The position numbers and the translations under genes are program-made. This document shows, in pieces, positions 26,032 through 35,544 of a stretch of DNA of 55,109 nt. Every line of letters begins with the position of its first letter. Within the stretch, counting starts at the first letter, position 1. Origin of the DNA: Gemmatimonas sp. (GTDB taxonomy: Bacteria; Gemmatimonadota; Gemmatimonadetes; Gemmatimonadales; Gemmatimonadaceae); the NCBI GenBank assembly GCA_011390805.1, contig JAABRT010000019.1, forward strand, positions 1 to 55,109, read 5' to 3'. The notes under the pieces are model-generated. The model was not told the DNA's origin. It ran no database searches and saw nothing but the letters and a program-made list of their open reading frames with translations.

Positions 26032-27312
26032 TTACGACAGCCGCTCGTGCTCCCGCCAGCCGATATCCGTGCGGAGTTGTTTGTCCGCCAGCTCCACCTG
26101 CTCAGCGCCTTCACGGCTGATGCGGCGCGCCTCGTCGAACGACTCGCCCAGTCCGGTAATGGCCACCACCCGACCACCGCTTGAGACCAGTTCGCCATTG
26201 GCCGCACGTTTGGTACCGGCGTGAAATACCCGTCGTGTATCGGTATCGTCGGGCAGGCGCAGCACATCACCCGTGCGCGGCGTGTCCGGATAGTTGGGCG
26301 CGGCGACAACGGTGGTCACTGAGGCGCCGGTGCGCCAGGTGAGTGGCGACATGTTGTTGATGCGTGCACCACCGGCAACGGCAAGCATCGGCTCAAGCAG
26401 ACTGCTAGTGAGCATGGGCAGGATCGCCTGCGTTTCGGGATCACCAAAACGACAGTTGAACTCCACAACCTTCGGACCTTCTTCCGTGAGCATGAGGCCG
26501 GCGTAGAGCAGACCGGTAAACGGTGTGCCGCGTTTGCGCAGCGCGTGCAACGCGGGCAACAGGATGCGCTCTGTCACGTCATCAAGCAGGACGGGGGTGC
26601 CAAGTGATACGGGCGTGTACGCACCCATGCCGCCGGTATTCGGTCCGTCATCGCCGTTGAGCAACCGCTTGTGATCCTGCGCCGGCAGCATGGTGAGCAC
26701 ATCCGTGCCGTCGGTGATCGCAAACAGCGAGAGCTCTTCACCCGTCATGAAGGCTTCCACCAGACATTCGTTGCCGGCTTCACCAAACGCCTTGTCGCCC
26801 ATGATGCGATCAATGGCCGCGTGCGCCTCCACCTCGGTGTGGCAGACAATCACACCTTTGCCCGCTGCCAATCCCGACGCCTTGATCACCACCGGCGCGC
26901 CAAAGCGCTCACGCACGGCCTCGTGTGCGCCGGCGGCGGTACGGTGAGTCTCTGCGTTCGCGGTGGGCACACCCGCCCGCGCCATCAACTGTTTGGCAAC
27001 GTGCTTTGACGTCTCGATCTCAGCCGCTTCGGCTGTTGGACCAAAGGCCGGCACGTTGCGCAGCCGCAGGCGATCCACCAGTCCATCGGCCAGCGGTGCT
27101 TCAGGTCCCACCACCACAAGGTTGACCTGTTCGCGCAGCGCCAACTCCACCAGCGCATCGCTCGCCGACGCCGCGACGTCTTCAATGCGCGCCAGCTGCG
27201 CAATACCGGGATTGCCGGGCGCAGCGATCAGTTCAACGTGCGTGTTTTCGCGCGCGAGTGCGTCCGCCAGCGCGTGCTCTCGGCCACCATTGCCAACGAT
27301 CAGAATCTTCAT
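26032..27312 (-). CDS. purD: Phosphoribosylamine-glycine ligase (GAR synthetase)
   Basis: Second step of purine synthesis: ATP-dependent joining of glycine to phosphoribosylamine. The 426 residues start MKILIVGNGGREHALADAL, and show GPEAPLADGL, the ATP-grasp region KASGLAAGKGVIV, and the GARS signature in NTGGMGAY and FNCRFGDPETQA. The length is typical. The start lies 118 bases downstream of the M48 protease stop, with a large hairpin between. The stop is directly followed by the mutM ATG. Confidence 0.97.
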   Translation of the reverse strand: MKILIVGNGGREHALADALARENTHVELIAAPGNPGIAQLARIEDVAASASDALVELALREQVNLVVVGPEAPLADGLVDRLRLRNVPAFGPTAEAAEIETSKHVAKQLMARAGVPTANAETHRTAAGAHEAVRERFGAPVVIKASGLAAGKGVIVCHTEVEAHAAIDRIMGDKAFGEAGNECLVEAFMTGEELSLFAITDGTDVLTMLPAQDHKRLLNGDDGPNTGGMGAYTPVSLGTPVLLDDVTERILLPALHALRKRGTPFTGLLYAGLMLTEEGPKVVEFNCRFGDPETQAILPMLTSSLLEPMLAVAGGARINNMSPLTWRTGASVTTVVAAPNYPDTPRTGDVLRLPDDTDTRRVFHAGTKRAANGELVSSGGRVVAITGLGESFDEARRISREGAEQVELADKQLRTDIGWREHERLS

Positions 27313-27362
27313 CCCGACAAACTAATCCGGAATCTGCACTGATCGCGTGGGCCGGCAGTTTC

Positions 27363-27418
27363 CAACGCCCACAACGACGTTCGGCGCGCCAGACGAAGCG
27401 CGCCGAACCCGGGCGTTG
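27363..27418 (-). terminator. Two-part GC-rich hairpin between M48 protease and purD
   Basis: An inner perfect 10-bp stem (TTCGGCGCGC at 27380-27389 with GCGCGCCGAA at 27398-27407) sits inside an outer 8-bp stem (CAACGCCC at 27363-27370 with GGGCGTTG at 27411-27418). It starts 12 bases after the M48 stop and precedes purD. There is no T-run, so terminator is the likely but not the only reading. Confidence 0.55.
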
Positions 27419-27430
27419 TGTGCAGAAGCT

Positions 27431-28531
27431 CTACAAGCCTGGCGGTGGCCCCTTCGACGTATCGTCGTTGGGCGGGGTGCCATTGGGCGGGTTACCGCCC
27501 GGTGGATTGCCGCCCGACGGATCATCAGCGGTGGCAGTAGACGCGCCGCCGGTGGCCGACCGAAACGCCTCGGCAAACGCATCGGCCGCGCGGGTGAAGA
27601 CGTCACCAACCTTGTCGGCCGCGGCCCGTGCTTCCCGGGCGTAGTAGTCCGTGGCTTCCCGCACATCATCACCGAGCGGGCGCGTTGACTCTTCGCCGCG
27701 GCGCACGTAGGCGCCGCCGATGATGCGGCTGTAGTCACCCGATTCCACCCAGCGGTCGAGCTCACCCACGCGCACGGTATGAAACGGATGCACGCGCAAC
27801 GCTGTGTTGAGTGCCTTGAGCACCGCATCCCACGAAGACCCGCCGACTTCGTACTCACGGGCCTGCGCAATGTACGCGTCAAGATCAACGGTGTCGTTCA
27901 CCACCTTGCCACCGGCGAGCGACAAAAAGGCGCCCATGGAAGCACGCACGTTCTGCGAGCCCAGCAGTCCGGCGCGATCGGCCGACAGTTCGGATTTGCG
28001 GTACCACTCGAGCAATGCCAACTGAAACGGAAGCAGCGCGACGGTGGCGACAATCGGTAACGCCTGCAGCCCGAAGGTCATCACGATGATCGCAATGGTG
28101 CGATACGTGGTGTGCCCACTCATGATGTGACCCAGCTCGTGCGCCAAGATGAAGCGCTGCTCTTCGTACGACAGAATCTCGAGCGCGCCCGAGTTGATCA
28201 CGATGAACGGCTTGTCGAAGCCGACAGCGCCCGCGTTGGCGATCGGGGTCTGGGCCACGTAGAGCTGCGGCGGCTCCTGCCCGTGCTGCGGCCAGTCCAG
28301 GGTGCGCAGCACTTCCTGATACAGGGCGTACAGGTTGGGGCGCTGCGTGGGGCCCACCAGCACGGCGTCACCAAGGAAGAGATTCCTGATGCCACGCTCA
28401 CCAAAGAAGCCTGCGATTTTGCGTACCGCGAGGTCAAAGCCCGGCAGGGCGCGCAGCGAGTTGAGCGCGGCGCGGTCGGCCGGGTGTTCCCAACTGACGG
28501 ACGCGATCTGGGTGAGCGGAATCTGGGTCAT
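27431..28531 (-). CDS. M48-family zinc metalloprotease
   Basis: A 366-residue membrane-associated protease with the zinc motif HELGHIMSGH near residue 130 and the third ligand in the ELSADRAGLL segment near residue 180. A hydrophobic hairpin at about residues 142-172 probably inserts in the membrane, as in other M48 proteins. Residues about 300-366 are a low-complexity tail with Gly-Asn-Pro-Pro type repeats. It probably degrades misfolded or unassembled envelope proteins. Confidence 0.88.
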   Translation of the reverse strand: MTQIPLTQIASVSWEHPADRAALNSLRALPGFDLAVRKIAGFFGERGIRNLFLGDAVLVGPTQRPNLYALYQEVLRTLDWPQHGQEPPQLYVAQTPIANAGAVGFDKPFIVINSGALEILSYEEQRFILAHELGHIMSGHTTYRTIAIIVMTFGLQALPIVATVALLPFQLALLEWYRKSELSADRAGLLGSQNVRASMGAFLSLAGGKVVNDTVDLDAYIAQAREYEVGGSSWDAVLKALNTALRVHPFHTVRVGELDRWVESGDYSRIIGGAYVRRGEESTRPLGDDVREATDYYAREARAAADKVGDVFTRAADAFAEAFRSATGGASTATADDPSGGNPPGGNPPNGTPPNDDTSKGPPPGL

Positions 28532-28687
28532 GGATACGAGGGCTGAGGTTGGGAAACCGTACGGGGGATCCTTAGAAAAGGTTACGTGTCCATGGGTGGG
28601 TTTGAGCTGGGCGTAGTTTTCGAAAAGCCGTTTGACTGCGTTTTGGGTTTGGCTAAACGGTGTACGGTAAACGGTGCTTGACGGCCG
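28532..28687. other. Short intergenic region with TAAACGGT-type repeats
   Basis: Contains CCGTTT and AAACGG able to pair (about 28625-28660), then two copies of TAAACGGT and a final GGCCGTTAACGG. Related strings (CCGTTTACGGTGAACGG) recur at 54152-54211, so this may be a small dispersed repeat. It lies downstream of the cystathionine-synthase-type gene and could include its terminator. Confidence 0.4.
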
Positions 28688-29851
28688 TTAACGGAGGGCG
28701 GAGTCGAGGTCGGCGATGAGGTCTTCGACATCCTCGACGCCGCAGGAGAGGCGGATCATGCCGTCGGTGAGACCCATTGTTGCTCTGACATCGGCTGGTA
28801 CGGAAGCGTGCGTCATGCTCGAGGGGTGACTTATCAGGCTTTCCACGCCGCCCAGCGACTCGGCCAGCGCGAACACTTTCACGCGATCGAGCACCTGGAT
28901 CGCGCGCTCCTTGGAGCCCAGCTCCAGGGTGATCATGCCGCCGAAGCCGCTCATCTGGCGCTTGGCGAGCTCGTGCTGCGGGTGTGATTCGAGGCCGGGG
29001 TAAATCACCGATTCCTCGCCCAGCTTGTTGGCCAGCCAGGTCGCGATTTGGCGGCCGTTGGCGTCATGGGCCTTCATACGAAGCGGCAGCGTCTTGGTGC
29101 TGCGCAGCGCCAGCCAGCAATCGAACGGTCCGGGCACGGCGCCGGCGGCATTTTGAATGAATTGGAGGCGATTTGCCAGCTCGTCCTCAAGTACCACGGC
29201 GATGCCGCCGATCATATCAGAATGACCGTTGAGGTACTTCGTGGTCGAATGCCAGACGATGTGGGCGCCGACTTCGAGGGGTCGTTGGAAGATAGGCGTG
29301 GCAAACGTGTTGTCGACAACGAGCAGGGCATCGTGCCGTTTGGCGATGTCGGCCATGGCGGTGAGGTCAGCGAGACGCATCAACGGGTTGGTTGGCGTCT
29401 CGATCAGCAGGGCGCGAGTCTGGGCAGTCATCGCGTCCGCCACACGTTGCGCATCGCGTGTGTCCACATAGGTGAAGGACAACCCGAAATGCTGCAGGAT
29501 CTTGTCGAACAGACGAAAGGTGCCGCCGTACACATTTTCACCCACCACGATGTGATCGCCGGCGCGGAACAGCTTCATGATCGAGTCGAGACAGCCCATG
29601 CCGCTCGCGAAAGCGAAGCCATGCTGTCCGCTCTCGAGGGACGCGACGTTTCGCTCCAGCGCCTCGCGGGTCGGGTTCTTGCCCCGGGCGTACTCATAGC
29701 CCTTGTTCCGGCCGACCCCGTCCTGCACGTACGTGGACGTGAGGTAGAGCGGCGTCATGATCGCGCCAGCGTGCGGTTCGGGGCGTTGGCCCGCATGAAT
29801 GGCCCGCGTGGACAGGCCGGCCTCAAGATCGTCCGGGAAGATGCGCGTCAT
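28688..29851 (-). CDS. Cystathionine gamma-synthase / gamma-lyase family PLP enzyme
   Basis: A 387-residue PLP-dependent enzyme of the Cys/Met metabolism family. The PLP lysine is in HSTTKYLNGHSDMIGG, the phosphate-binding turn in FASGMGCLDS, and the Tyr/Arg pair in YEYARGKNPTR. The C-terminal ESLISHPSSMTHAS is typical of both gamma-synthases and gamma-lyases, and sequence alone does not separate these here. ATG 29851 is chosen because it gives the usual N-terminus (STRAIHAGQRPEP near residue 14). It is divergent from the HD-GYP gene. Confidence 0.9.
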   Translation of the reverse strand: MTRIFPDDLEAGLSTRAIHAGQRPEPHAGAIMTPLYLTSTYVQDGVGRNKGYEYARGKNPTREALERNVASLESGQHGFAFASGMGCLDSIMKLFRAGDHIVVGENVYGGTFRLFDKILQHFGLSFTYVDTRDAQRVADAMTAQTRALLIETPTNPLMRLADLTAMADIAKRHDALLVVDNTFATPIFQRPLEVGAHIVWHSTTKYLNGHSDMIGGIAVVLEDELANRLQFIQNAAGAVPGPFDCWLALRSTKTLPLRMKAHDANGRQIATWLANKLGEESVIYPGLESHPQHELAKRQMSGFGGMITLELGSKERAIQVLDRVKVFALAESLGGVESLISHPSSMTHASVPADVRATMGLTDGMIRLSCGVEDVEDLIADLDSALR

Positions 29852-30000
29852 GGCACTCAGGAAAGAAAGTCGGGGAGTGAACTGCAATGGCCGCAAGCTA
29901 GCCGCGGTACTGCGTGGTCGCACGATGCGCCGTCCTTCGATCCACCTCCTGCTGCGTGAACGTAGCGCTCGCCTCACCTACTCCGATCGACCGTCCACGC

Positions 30001-31071
30001 ATGTCCTCCCCCATGCTCGATTCCCGGCCACGCTGCCTGATTGTTGACGACGAAGCGCCGCTGCGTGCGGTGTTGCGCCGCATTCTTGAGCAACAGGGTT
30101 TTCATTGTCGCGATGCCGCGTCGGGCGTGGACGCCGTGGCGCGCCTCGAAGAAGAGCCCGCGTCGTTGGTGCTGTCCGACTATCACATGCCGCACATGGA
30201 CGGCGTGGAGTTGCTGCAGACCATCCGGGAACGCTGGCCCGACACCGCGGTGGTCATGGTGACCGCGGTCTCCGATGTGGAGCTGGCCGTCCAGTGCCTG
30301 GCCTCCGGTGCGATGGACTATGTGACCAAGCCGTTCCGCGTTGAGGAGATCCGTGGTCGCGTCGGGCAGGCCCTCGAGAAACGTCAGCTGCTGCTTGAGA
30401 ACAAGACCTATCGCGAAGAACTCGAGGCACGCGTGCAGGCCCAGGCGCGCGCGTACGAAGAACTCTTTCTCGCGTCGCTGCAATCGCTGGCCGACGCGCT
30501 TGAAGTGAAAGACCCGTATACGTGGGGACATTCCGTACGCGTGGGTCGCTATGCCATGGCGATTGCCATTGAGCTGGGCCTTGATGAAGCCCAGTTGGTG
30601 CAGATTGAACTGGGCAGCCGGCTGCACGATATCGGCAAAATCGGTGTGCGCGAAACAGTGCTCAACAAGGAAGGACCGCTCACCGACGAAGAGTACCGCC
30701 ATATTATGGAGCATCCGGTAATCGGCTGGCGCATTCTGTCGCCATTGCTGCGCGATGCGCCGGTCGCACTGGCGGTTGTGCGTTCACATCACGAACGCGT
30801 GGACGGGCGCGGTGCGCCTGATCAGCTGACGGGCGAGCAGATCCCGATTGAGGCGCGCATCGCGGCCGTTGCGGACTCCTTCGATGCGATGACCAGCGGC
30901 CGTCCCTATCGCGCCGGCATGGCGGTGGAAGACGCCGTCGCTGAACTGCAACGCTGCGCCGGCTCGCAGTTTGATGAGGGGTGCGTGGCGGCATTTATTC
31001 GCGCCCTCGAGGCGAGAGCCTTTCCCTTGCCCGATTCCCGTGTCCGACGGCCAACCATGCGCGCGGCCTGA
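30001..31071 (+). CDS. Response regulator with HD-GYP output domain
   Basis: A 356-residue two-component output protein. The receiver domain (residues 10-125) has the acidic pair in IVDDE, the phospho-acceptor Asp in LSDYHMPHMDG, and Lys in VTKPFR. A short coiled coil (about 128-160) leads to an HD-GYP domain with HDIGKIG near residue 215, HHERVDGRGAPD near 260 and ADSFDAMTSGRPYR near 290. Such domains hydrolyse cyclic di-GMP, but here the GYP triplet reads GAP. No histidine kinase gene is adjacent. Confidence 0.9.
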   Translation: MSSPMLDSRPRCLIVDDEAPLRAVLRRILEQQGFHCRDAASGVDAVARLEEEPASLVLSDYHMPHMDGVELLQTIRERWPDTAVVMVTAVSDVELAVQCLASGAMDYVTKPFRVEEIRGRVGQALEKRQLLLENKTYREELEARVQAQARAYEELFLASLQSLADALEVKDPYTWGHSVRVGRYAMAIAIELGLDEAQLVQIELGSRLHDIGKIGVRETVLNKEGPLTDEEYRHIMEHPVIGWRILSPLLRDAPVALAVVRSHHERVDGRGAPDQLTGEQIPIEARIAAVADSFDAMTSGRPYRAGMAVEDAVAELQRCAGSQFDEGCVAAFIRALEARAFPLPDSRVRRPTMRAA

Positions 31072-31131
31072 GGTTACGTCGCCGCGCTCGCAGCCGGTGT
31101 GACGCAGCCGCGCTGCACGCTTCGAGCCGCT

Positions 31132-31695
31132 TCAGCTCTCATCGGCCAGCCATGACAGCGGGCCTGCGCCCGTCATCGTTTGCGAATGGCTCACGGACAC
31201 TTCGCTCTCATTGGCAAACCAGGACGCCACGGCGGCGTCAGAGAACGGCACGTCAGCGCGCGCCTGCAGTCGCAAGCCCACGTGTGATCCCAAGTCAACG
31301 TTTCTCTCCGTGCCCGCTGCGTGCACCCGGGCGCTCAGGGGCACGTTGTCGAGCACGACGGACATCACGTCGGTGGGCAGCCCACCGGCCAGCGACGCCA
31401 GCGTAAAGACCACGCCCACTCCGGCACGCTGAATCTGTTCCGCCAAAACGGCATCGGACACGCTCTGATCAAGGATCAGCGCGACATGGCCATCGCAGGC
31501 GGCCAGCGCCACAAGCGACTGGGGACCGGGCGGCAGCAACAGCGCCGGCCGCGACGCTGCCAAAACGCGCACCAGCGGCGCGCATCGCTGCAACAGGGTG
31601 AAACCGGCCGCAACCAGGGTATTCATGCGAATGCCGCCGATCGATCTGTCGGAAGCCGCCAGTGCGTACGGCACGAGGGAGAGCGGGTTACTCAT
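31132..31695 (-). CDS. Hypothetical protein resembling the N-terminal part of AMP-binding enzymes
   Basis: A 187-residue protein of unknown function. Residues 25-105 (RPALLLPPGPQSLVALAAC, then QIQRAGVGVVFTLASL) resemble the first Rossmann-like segment of acyl-CoA synthetases and other ANL enzymes. The ATP-binding motifs and catalytic C-terminus are absent. It could be a degraded remnant or a repurposed domain. It is divergent from glmM by 192 bases. Confidence 0.5.
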   Translation of the reverse strand: MSNPLSLVPYALAASDRSIGGIRMNTLVAAGFTLLQRCAPLVRVLAASRPALLLPPGPQSLVALAACDGHVALILDQSVSDAVLAEQIQRAGVGVVFTLASLAGGLPTDVMSVVLDNVPLSARVHAAGTERNVDLGSHVGLRLQARADVPFSDAAVASWFANESEVSVSHSQTMTGAGPLSWLADES

Positions 31696-31887
31696 CTAAA
31701 GGCGTGTGGGTGTTTTGTGACCTGGGTTACAGAAGCGACAAATGCCGCGTGTGTAACGGTGATGTGTTGTCAGGCGTCATTGTGACAGACCGGCGACGGA
31801 TGACGCCGCGGGCCCCCGCCGAACAGGCAAGTTGTATAGATTCCGATGTTTACCGCTTTTTCCGCGCCCGCGCGCGTATGAGGTTTC

Positions 31888-33264
31888 ATGGCGTTTGACG
31901 GTTTGATGGTCAGTGTCTCCGGTGTGAGGGGACGTGTGGGCGAAGCGCTCACGCCGGAGGTCATGGCGACCTTCGCCGCTGCGTTTGGTGCATGGGCAAA
32001 AACCAAGCACCAGGGCCGTCCCATTGTCGTGGGGCGCGACAGCCGAGTGAGCGGTCCCATGTTCACGCGCGTGGTACACAGCGCGCTGGAATCGGTGGGG
32101 TGCGATGTGATTGACATTGGCGTCGTTCCCACGCCCACGGTCCAGATGGCGGTGGAGCACCACCACGCGGCAGGCGGTCTGGCGATTACGGCCAGCCACA
32201 ATCCGGTGGAGTGGAACGCGCTCAAGTTCATCGGATCGAGCGGACTCTTTTTGTCGGCGGCCGAAGGCGCTGAGATGCGCGCACTGCTCGATGCCGGCAT
32301 CCCGCGCGCTACCTGGGACGCGCTTGGCTCGGTCACGTCCGACGATCAGGCGGTGCAGCGCCACCTCGATGCCGTCCTGGCGTTGCCATTCCTCGATATC
32401 GCGGCCATCCGCGCCCGGAACTTTCACGTTGCACTCGACTGCTGTCATGGCGCGGGCAGCGTGATCATGCCGCAGCTGCTCGACGCCCTTGGCTGCCAGG
32501 TTTCGGCCATCGGCATGCATGCCGACGGACGATTCCCTCGGCCCCCGGAACCGGTGGCTGAAAATCTTGGCGCCTTGAGCGCGCTCGTGCGTGAAAGCGG
32601 TGCGGTGATTGGATTGGCTACCGATCCGGATGTTGATCGCCTTGCACTCACCGACGAAACGGGTCGTGCGATTGGTGAAGACTACACGCTGGCCATGGCG
32701 GTGCGCGCGGTACTGCCGGCACGGCCGGGCAACGTGGTCACCAATCTCAGCACCAGCAAGGTTGTGCAGGACGCCGCTCACGATTTTGGCGCGCACTTTG
32801 AGTTCGCACCCGTTGGTGAAGTGAACGTAGCACTGGCGATGCAGGCCTCCGGATCGACGATTGGCGGCGAAGGCAACGGCGGTGTGATTCTCCCCGAACT
32901 GCATCTCGGACGCGATGCGCCCGTGGCGGTGGCGCTGGTGTTGCATCTGTTGGCGACCACGGGCAAGCGCGTGTCCGATTTTGTGTCGGAACATCCGCGA
33001 TACGTGATTGTAAAGGACAAGCTTGATCGTCCCGATGTACCGCTCACCAACGTGTACAGCGCCCTGCGCAAACGCTTTGCCGACGCGGTGGCCGATACGC
33101 AGGATGGATTGCGACTCGACTGGCCCGACCGATGGGTGCATCTGCGCCCGTCAGGCACCGAGCCCATCGTACGCGTGATCGCCGAAGCACCCACGGAAGC
33201 AGCAGCACGTCAGCTCGTCGCTGATGCGCGCGAACCGCTGGCGGCGCTTGTCGGCGCGTCCTGA
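31888..33264 (+). CDS. glmM: Phosphoglucosamine mutase (GlmM-type phosphohexomutase)
   Basis: Converts glucosamine-6-phosphate to glucosamine-1-phosphate for UDP-GlcNAc synthesis. The 458 residues show SVSGVRGRVGE at the N-terminus, the phosphoserine loop ITASHNPVEWNALKF near residue 105, the metal loop ATDPDVDRLAL near residue 250, GEGNGG near 330 and the phosphate-binding RPSGTEPIVRV near 420. The immediately downstream glmS gene makes its substrate, which supports GlmM over phosphomannomutase. GlmS starts 35 bases later. Confidence 0.92.
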   Translation: MAFDGLMVSVSGVRGRVGEALTPEVMATFAAAFGAWAKTKHQGRPIVVGRDSRVSGPMFTRVVHSALESVGCDVIDIGVVPTPTVQMAVEHHHAAGGLAITASHNPVEWNALKFIGSSGLFLSAAEGAEMRALLDAGIPRATWDALGSVTSDDQAVQRHLDAVLALPFLDIAAIRARNFHVALDCCHGAGSVIMPQLLDALGCQVSAIGMHADGRFPRPPEPVAENLGALSALVRESGAVIGLATDPDVDRLALTDETGRAIGEDYTLAMAVRAVLPARPGNVVTNLSTSKVVQDAAHDFGAHFEFAPVGEVNVALAMQASGSTIGGEGNGGVILPELHLGRDAPVAVALVLHLLATTGKRVSDFVSEHPRYVIVKDKLDRPDVPLTNVYSALRKRFADAVADTQDGLRLDWPDRWVHLRPSGTEPIVRVIAEAPTEAAARQLVADAREPLAALVGAS

Positions 33265-33299
33265 ACCTTTTGTAGCACTCACACGAAACCCAGCCATTT

Positions 33300-35126
33300 A
33301 TGTGCGGCATTGTCGGATACGTCGGACCCCAACTCGCTACACCGCTTCTCATCGACGGACTCAAACGCCTTGAGTATCGTGGCTACGATTCCGCAGGCGT
33401 CGCCGTGATGAACGGAACGGGTGTGGAAACGCGCAAAGCCGCAGGCAAGATTGCGCGACTTGAATCGGCGATCGAAGCGGACCCGCCAAAGGGTACGCTG
33501 GGCATCGGCCACACCCGCTGGGCCACGCATGGTCCGCCCAACACGATCAACGCGCATCCGCACGCCAGTCATGACGGCACAATCGCCGTGGTGCACAATG
33601 GCATCATTGAAAACGCCACCACGCTCAAGCGCTCACTCGAAGCGCGCGGTTACGTGTTCAAGTCGGACACCGACACCGAAGTGCTGGCGCATCTCATTGA
33701 AGCCGCGTATGCGGGGAACCTCGAAGCTGCGGTCATTGAGGCGCTGCATCAGGTTGACGGTACCTACGGCATGGCCGTGATCTGCAGTGAGGAACCCGAC
33801 AAGATTGTGGCCGCGCGCAAGGGCAGTCCGTTGCTGGTGGGACTTGGTGACGGCGAATATTTCCTGGCGTCAGACGCCAGCGCGGTGCTCGCGCATACAC
33901 GCGAAGTCGTGTACCTCGACGATGATGAACTGGCCGTGCTCACGCGCGACGGCTACCGCATTCTCGACCTGAACGCCAAGGATCAGGACAAGCCGGTCAG
34001 CCAGATCGACTGGGACCTCGCGCAGATTGAGCGCGGTGGCTACGCGCACTTCATGCTCAAGGAGATTTTTGAGCAGCCCACCACTGTTACCGACACCATG
34101 CGTGGCCGGTTGCTGGTGGACGAAGGGTTCTCCAAGCTGGGCGGCATCAACATCCTCAAGGATGACCTGATGGCCGTGGACAACATCGTGATCACCGCAT
34201 GTGGCACCAGCTGGCACTCGGCGCTCATCGGCAAGCTCATGATTGAAGAGCTGTGCCGTATTCCGGTGGCCGTGGAGTACGCGTCGGAGTTCCGCTATCG
34301 CAATCCGATCGTGCGTCCCAACTCGCTGTGCATCGTGATTTCGCAGTCGGGGGAGACTGCGGACACACTGGCCGCGATGCGTGAAGCAAAGCGTCGTGGT
34401 GCACGTACCATGGGCCTCGTGAACGTGGTGGGTTCCACGATCGCACGTGAATCAGACGGTGGCATTTACCTGCACGCTGGTCCCGAAATCGGTGTTGCGA
34501 GTACCAAGGCGTTTACAAGCCAGGTTGTGGCGCTGGTGTTGTTCACGCTCAAGATGGCGCGACTGCGCGATATGTCGGTGGAGAAGGGACGTGAAATCGC
34601 GCAGGCGTTGGCGGCACTGCCACGACAGATTCAGAGCATCCTTGATCGTGCGCCGGAGATTGAAAACATCGCCGAAGAGTTCAAGCGGGCCAGCAACTTT
34701 TTGTATCTCGGACGCGGCTACAACTTCCCGGCGGCACTTGAAGGCGCGCTCAAGCTCAAGGAAATCAGCTACATCCACGCCGAGGGGTATCCGGCGGCCG
34801 AGATGAAGCACGGACCGATTGCGCTTATTGATGAGATGATGCCGGTGGTGTTCATCGCGCCGCACGACGCAGTCTTTGAAAAAGTCGTGTCCAACATTCA
34901 GGAAGTGAAGGCGCGCAAGGGCAAGATCATTGCCATTACCACACGCGAAGAAGAGGCGCTGGAAGGACTCATTGACTACGAGTTCCGCGTGCCGGAAACG
35001 ATTGACCTGCTTACACCCGTACTGGCGTCGGTGCCGTTGCAGTTGCTGGCCTACTACATCGCCGTGAAGCGCGGCTGCAACGTGGATCAGCCGCGGAATC
35101 TCGCGAAGTCCGTGACGGTGGAATAG
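33300..35126 (+). CDS. glmS: Glutamine-fructose-6-phosphate aminotransferase (isomerizing)
   Basis: First step of hexosamine synthesis: fructose-6-phosphate plus glutamine gives glucosamine-6-phosphate. The 608 residues match the family. The N-terminal MCGIVGYVG exposes the catalytic Cys after Met removal, and LEYRGYDSAGVAV, GHTRWATHG and HNGIIEN complete the glutaminase domain. Two SIS domains follow (TACGTSWHSA and VISQSGETADTLAA; then LGRGYNFPAALEGALKLKE), and the end KSVTVE is the conserved C-tail. It forms an operon with glmM. Confidence 0.97.
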   Translation: MCGIVGYVGPQLATPLLIDGLKRLEYRGYDSAGVAVMNGTGVETRKAAGKIARLESAIEADPPKGTLGIGHTRWATHGPPNTINAHPHASHDGTIAVVHNGIIENATTLKRSLEARGYVFKSDTDTEVLAHLIEAAYAGNLEAAVIEALHQVDGTYGMAVICSEEPDKIVAARKGSPLLVGLGDGEYFLASDASAVLAHTREVVYLDDDELAVLTRDGYRILDLNAKDQDKPVSQIDWDLAQIERGGYAHFMLKEIFEQPTTVTDTMRGRLLVDEGFSKLGGINILKDDLMAVDNIVITACGTSWHSALIGKLMIEELCRIPVAVEYASEFRYRNPIVRPNSLCIVISQSGETADTLAAMREAKRRGARTMGLVNVVGSTIARESDGGIYLHAGPEIGVASTKAFTSQVVALVLFTLKMARLRDMSVEKGREIAQALAALPRQIQSILDRAPEIENIAEEFKRASNFLYLGRGYNFPAALEGALKLKEISYIHAEGYPAAEMKHGPIALIDEMMPVVFIAPHDAVFEKVVSNIQEVKARKGKIIAITTREEEALEGLIDYEFRVPETIDLLTPVLASVPLQLLAYYIAVKRGCNVDQPRNLAKSVTVE

Positions 35127-35131
35127 GTCGC

Positions 35132-35479
35132 TTACTTCTCAGACCACACCGCAAGCTCATTGCCGCTCGGATCGGCAAAGTGAAAGCGTCGTCCACCGGG
35201 GAACGTGAACGGCGCTGTTACAATGGTGCCGCCGGCTGCCGTCACGCGAGCAAGACTTTGTTCGAGGTCGTTTGAGTACAGAATCACCAGCGGCCCGCCG
35301 AGCCGGAGTTCATCGGTGCGAAGCAGTCCGCCAACTTCACGGTTGTCGCCCTGAATGCCGGCGTAATCAGGGCCGTAGTCCGTAAAGCCCCATCCGAAGG
35401 CTTCAGTGTAAAATCGTTTAGCCGCGTTCATGTCACGGACAGTGAACTCGATGTAATCGATAGCGTGATGCGTATGCAT
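35132..35479 (-). CDS. VOC (glyoxalase/bleomycin-resistance fold) family protein
   Basis: A 115-residue single VOC unit pair: IDYIEFTVRDMNAAKRFYTE at the start, and FADPSGNELAVWSEK at the end with the metal-ligand Glu. Family members include glyoxalases, isomerases and small-molecule binders, and the substrate cannot be told from sequence. ATG 35479 has a strong GGAGG about 7 bases upstream. It converges on glmS with 5 bases between, and is divergent from the FAD oxidase gene across the 18-bp repeat array. Confidence 0.85.
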   Translation of the reverse strand: MHTHHAIDYIEFTVRDMNAAKRFYTEAFGWGFTDYGPDYAGIQGDNREVGGLLRTDELRLGGPLVILYSNDLEQSLARVTAAGGTIVTAPFTFPGGRRFHFADPSGNELAVWSEK

Positions 35480-35544
35480 CGTTTCCTCCGGCGGGGGATT
35501 GGGGGGCGGTCGCTGCGGGAGCAAGCGATAGTTTACGCCGCCTG

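Noticed and set aside
31777..33141. Long open frame antisense to glmM (about 450 codons)
   Set aside because: Its composition is rich in His, Arg and Cys as expected for a shadow of GC-biased codons, and glmM on the other strand has all family motifs.
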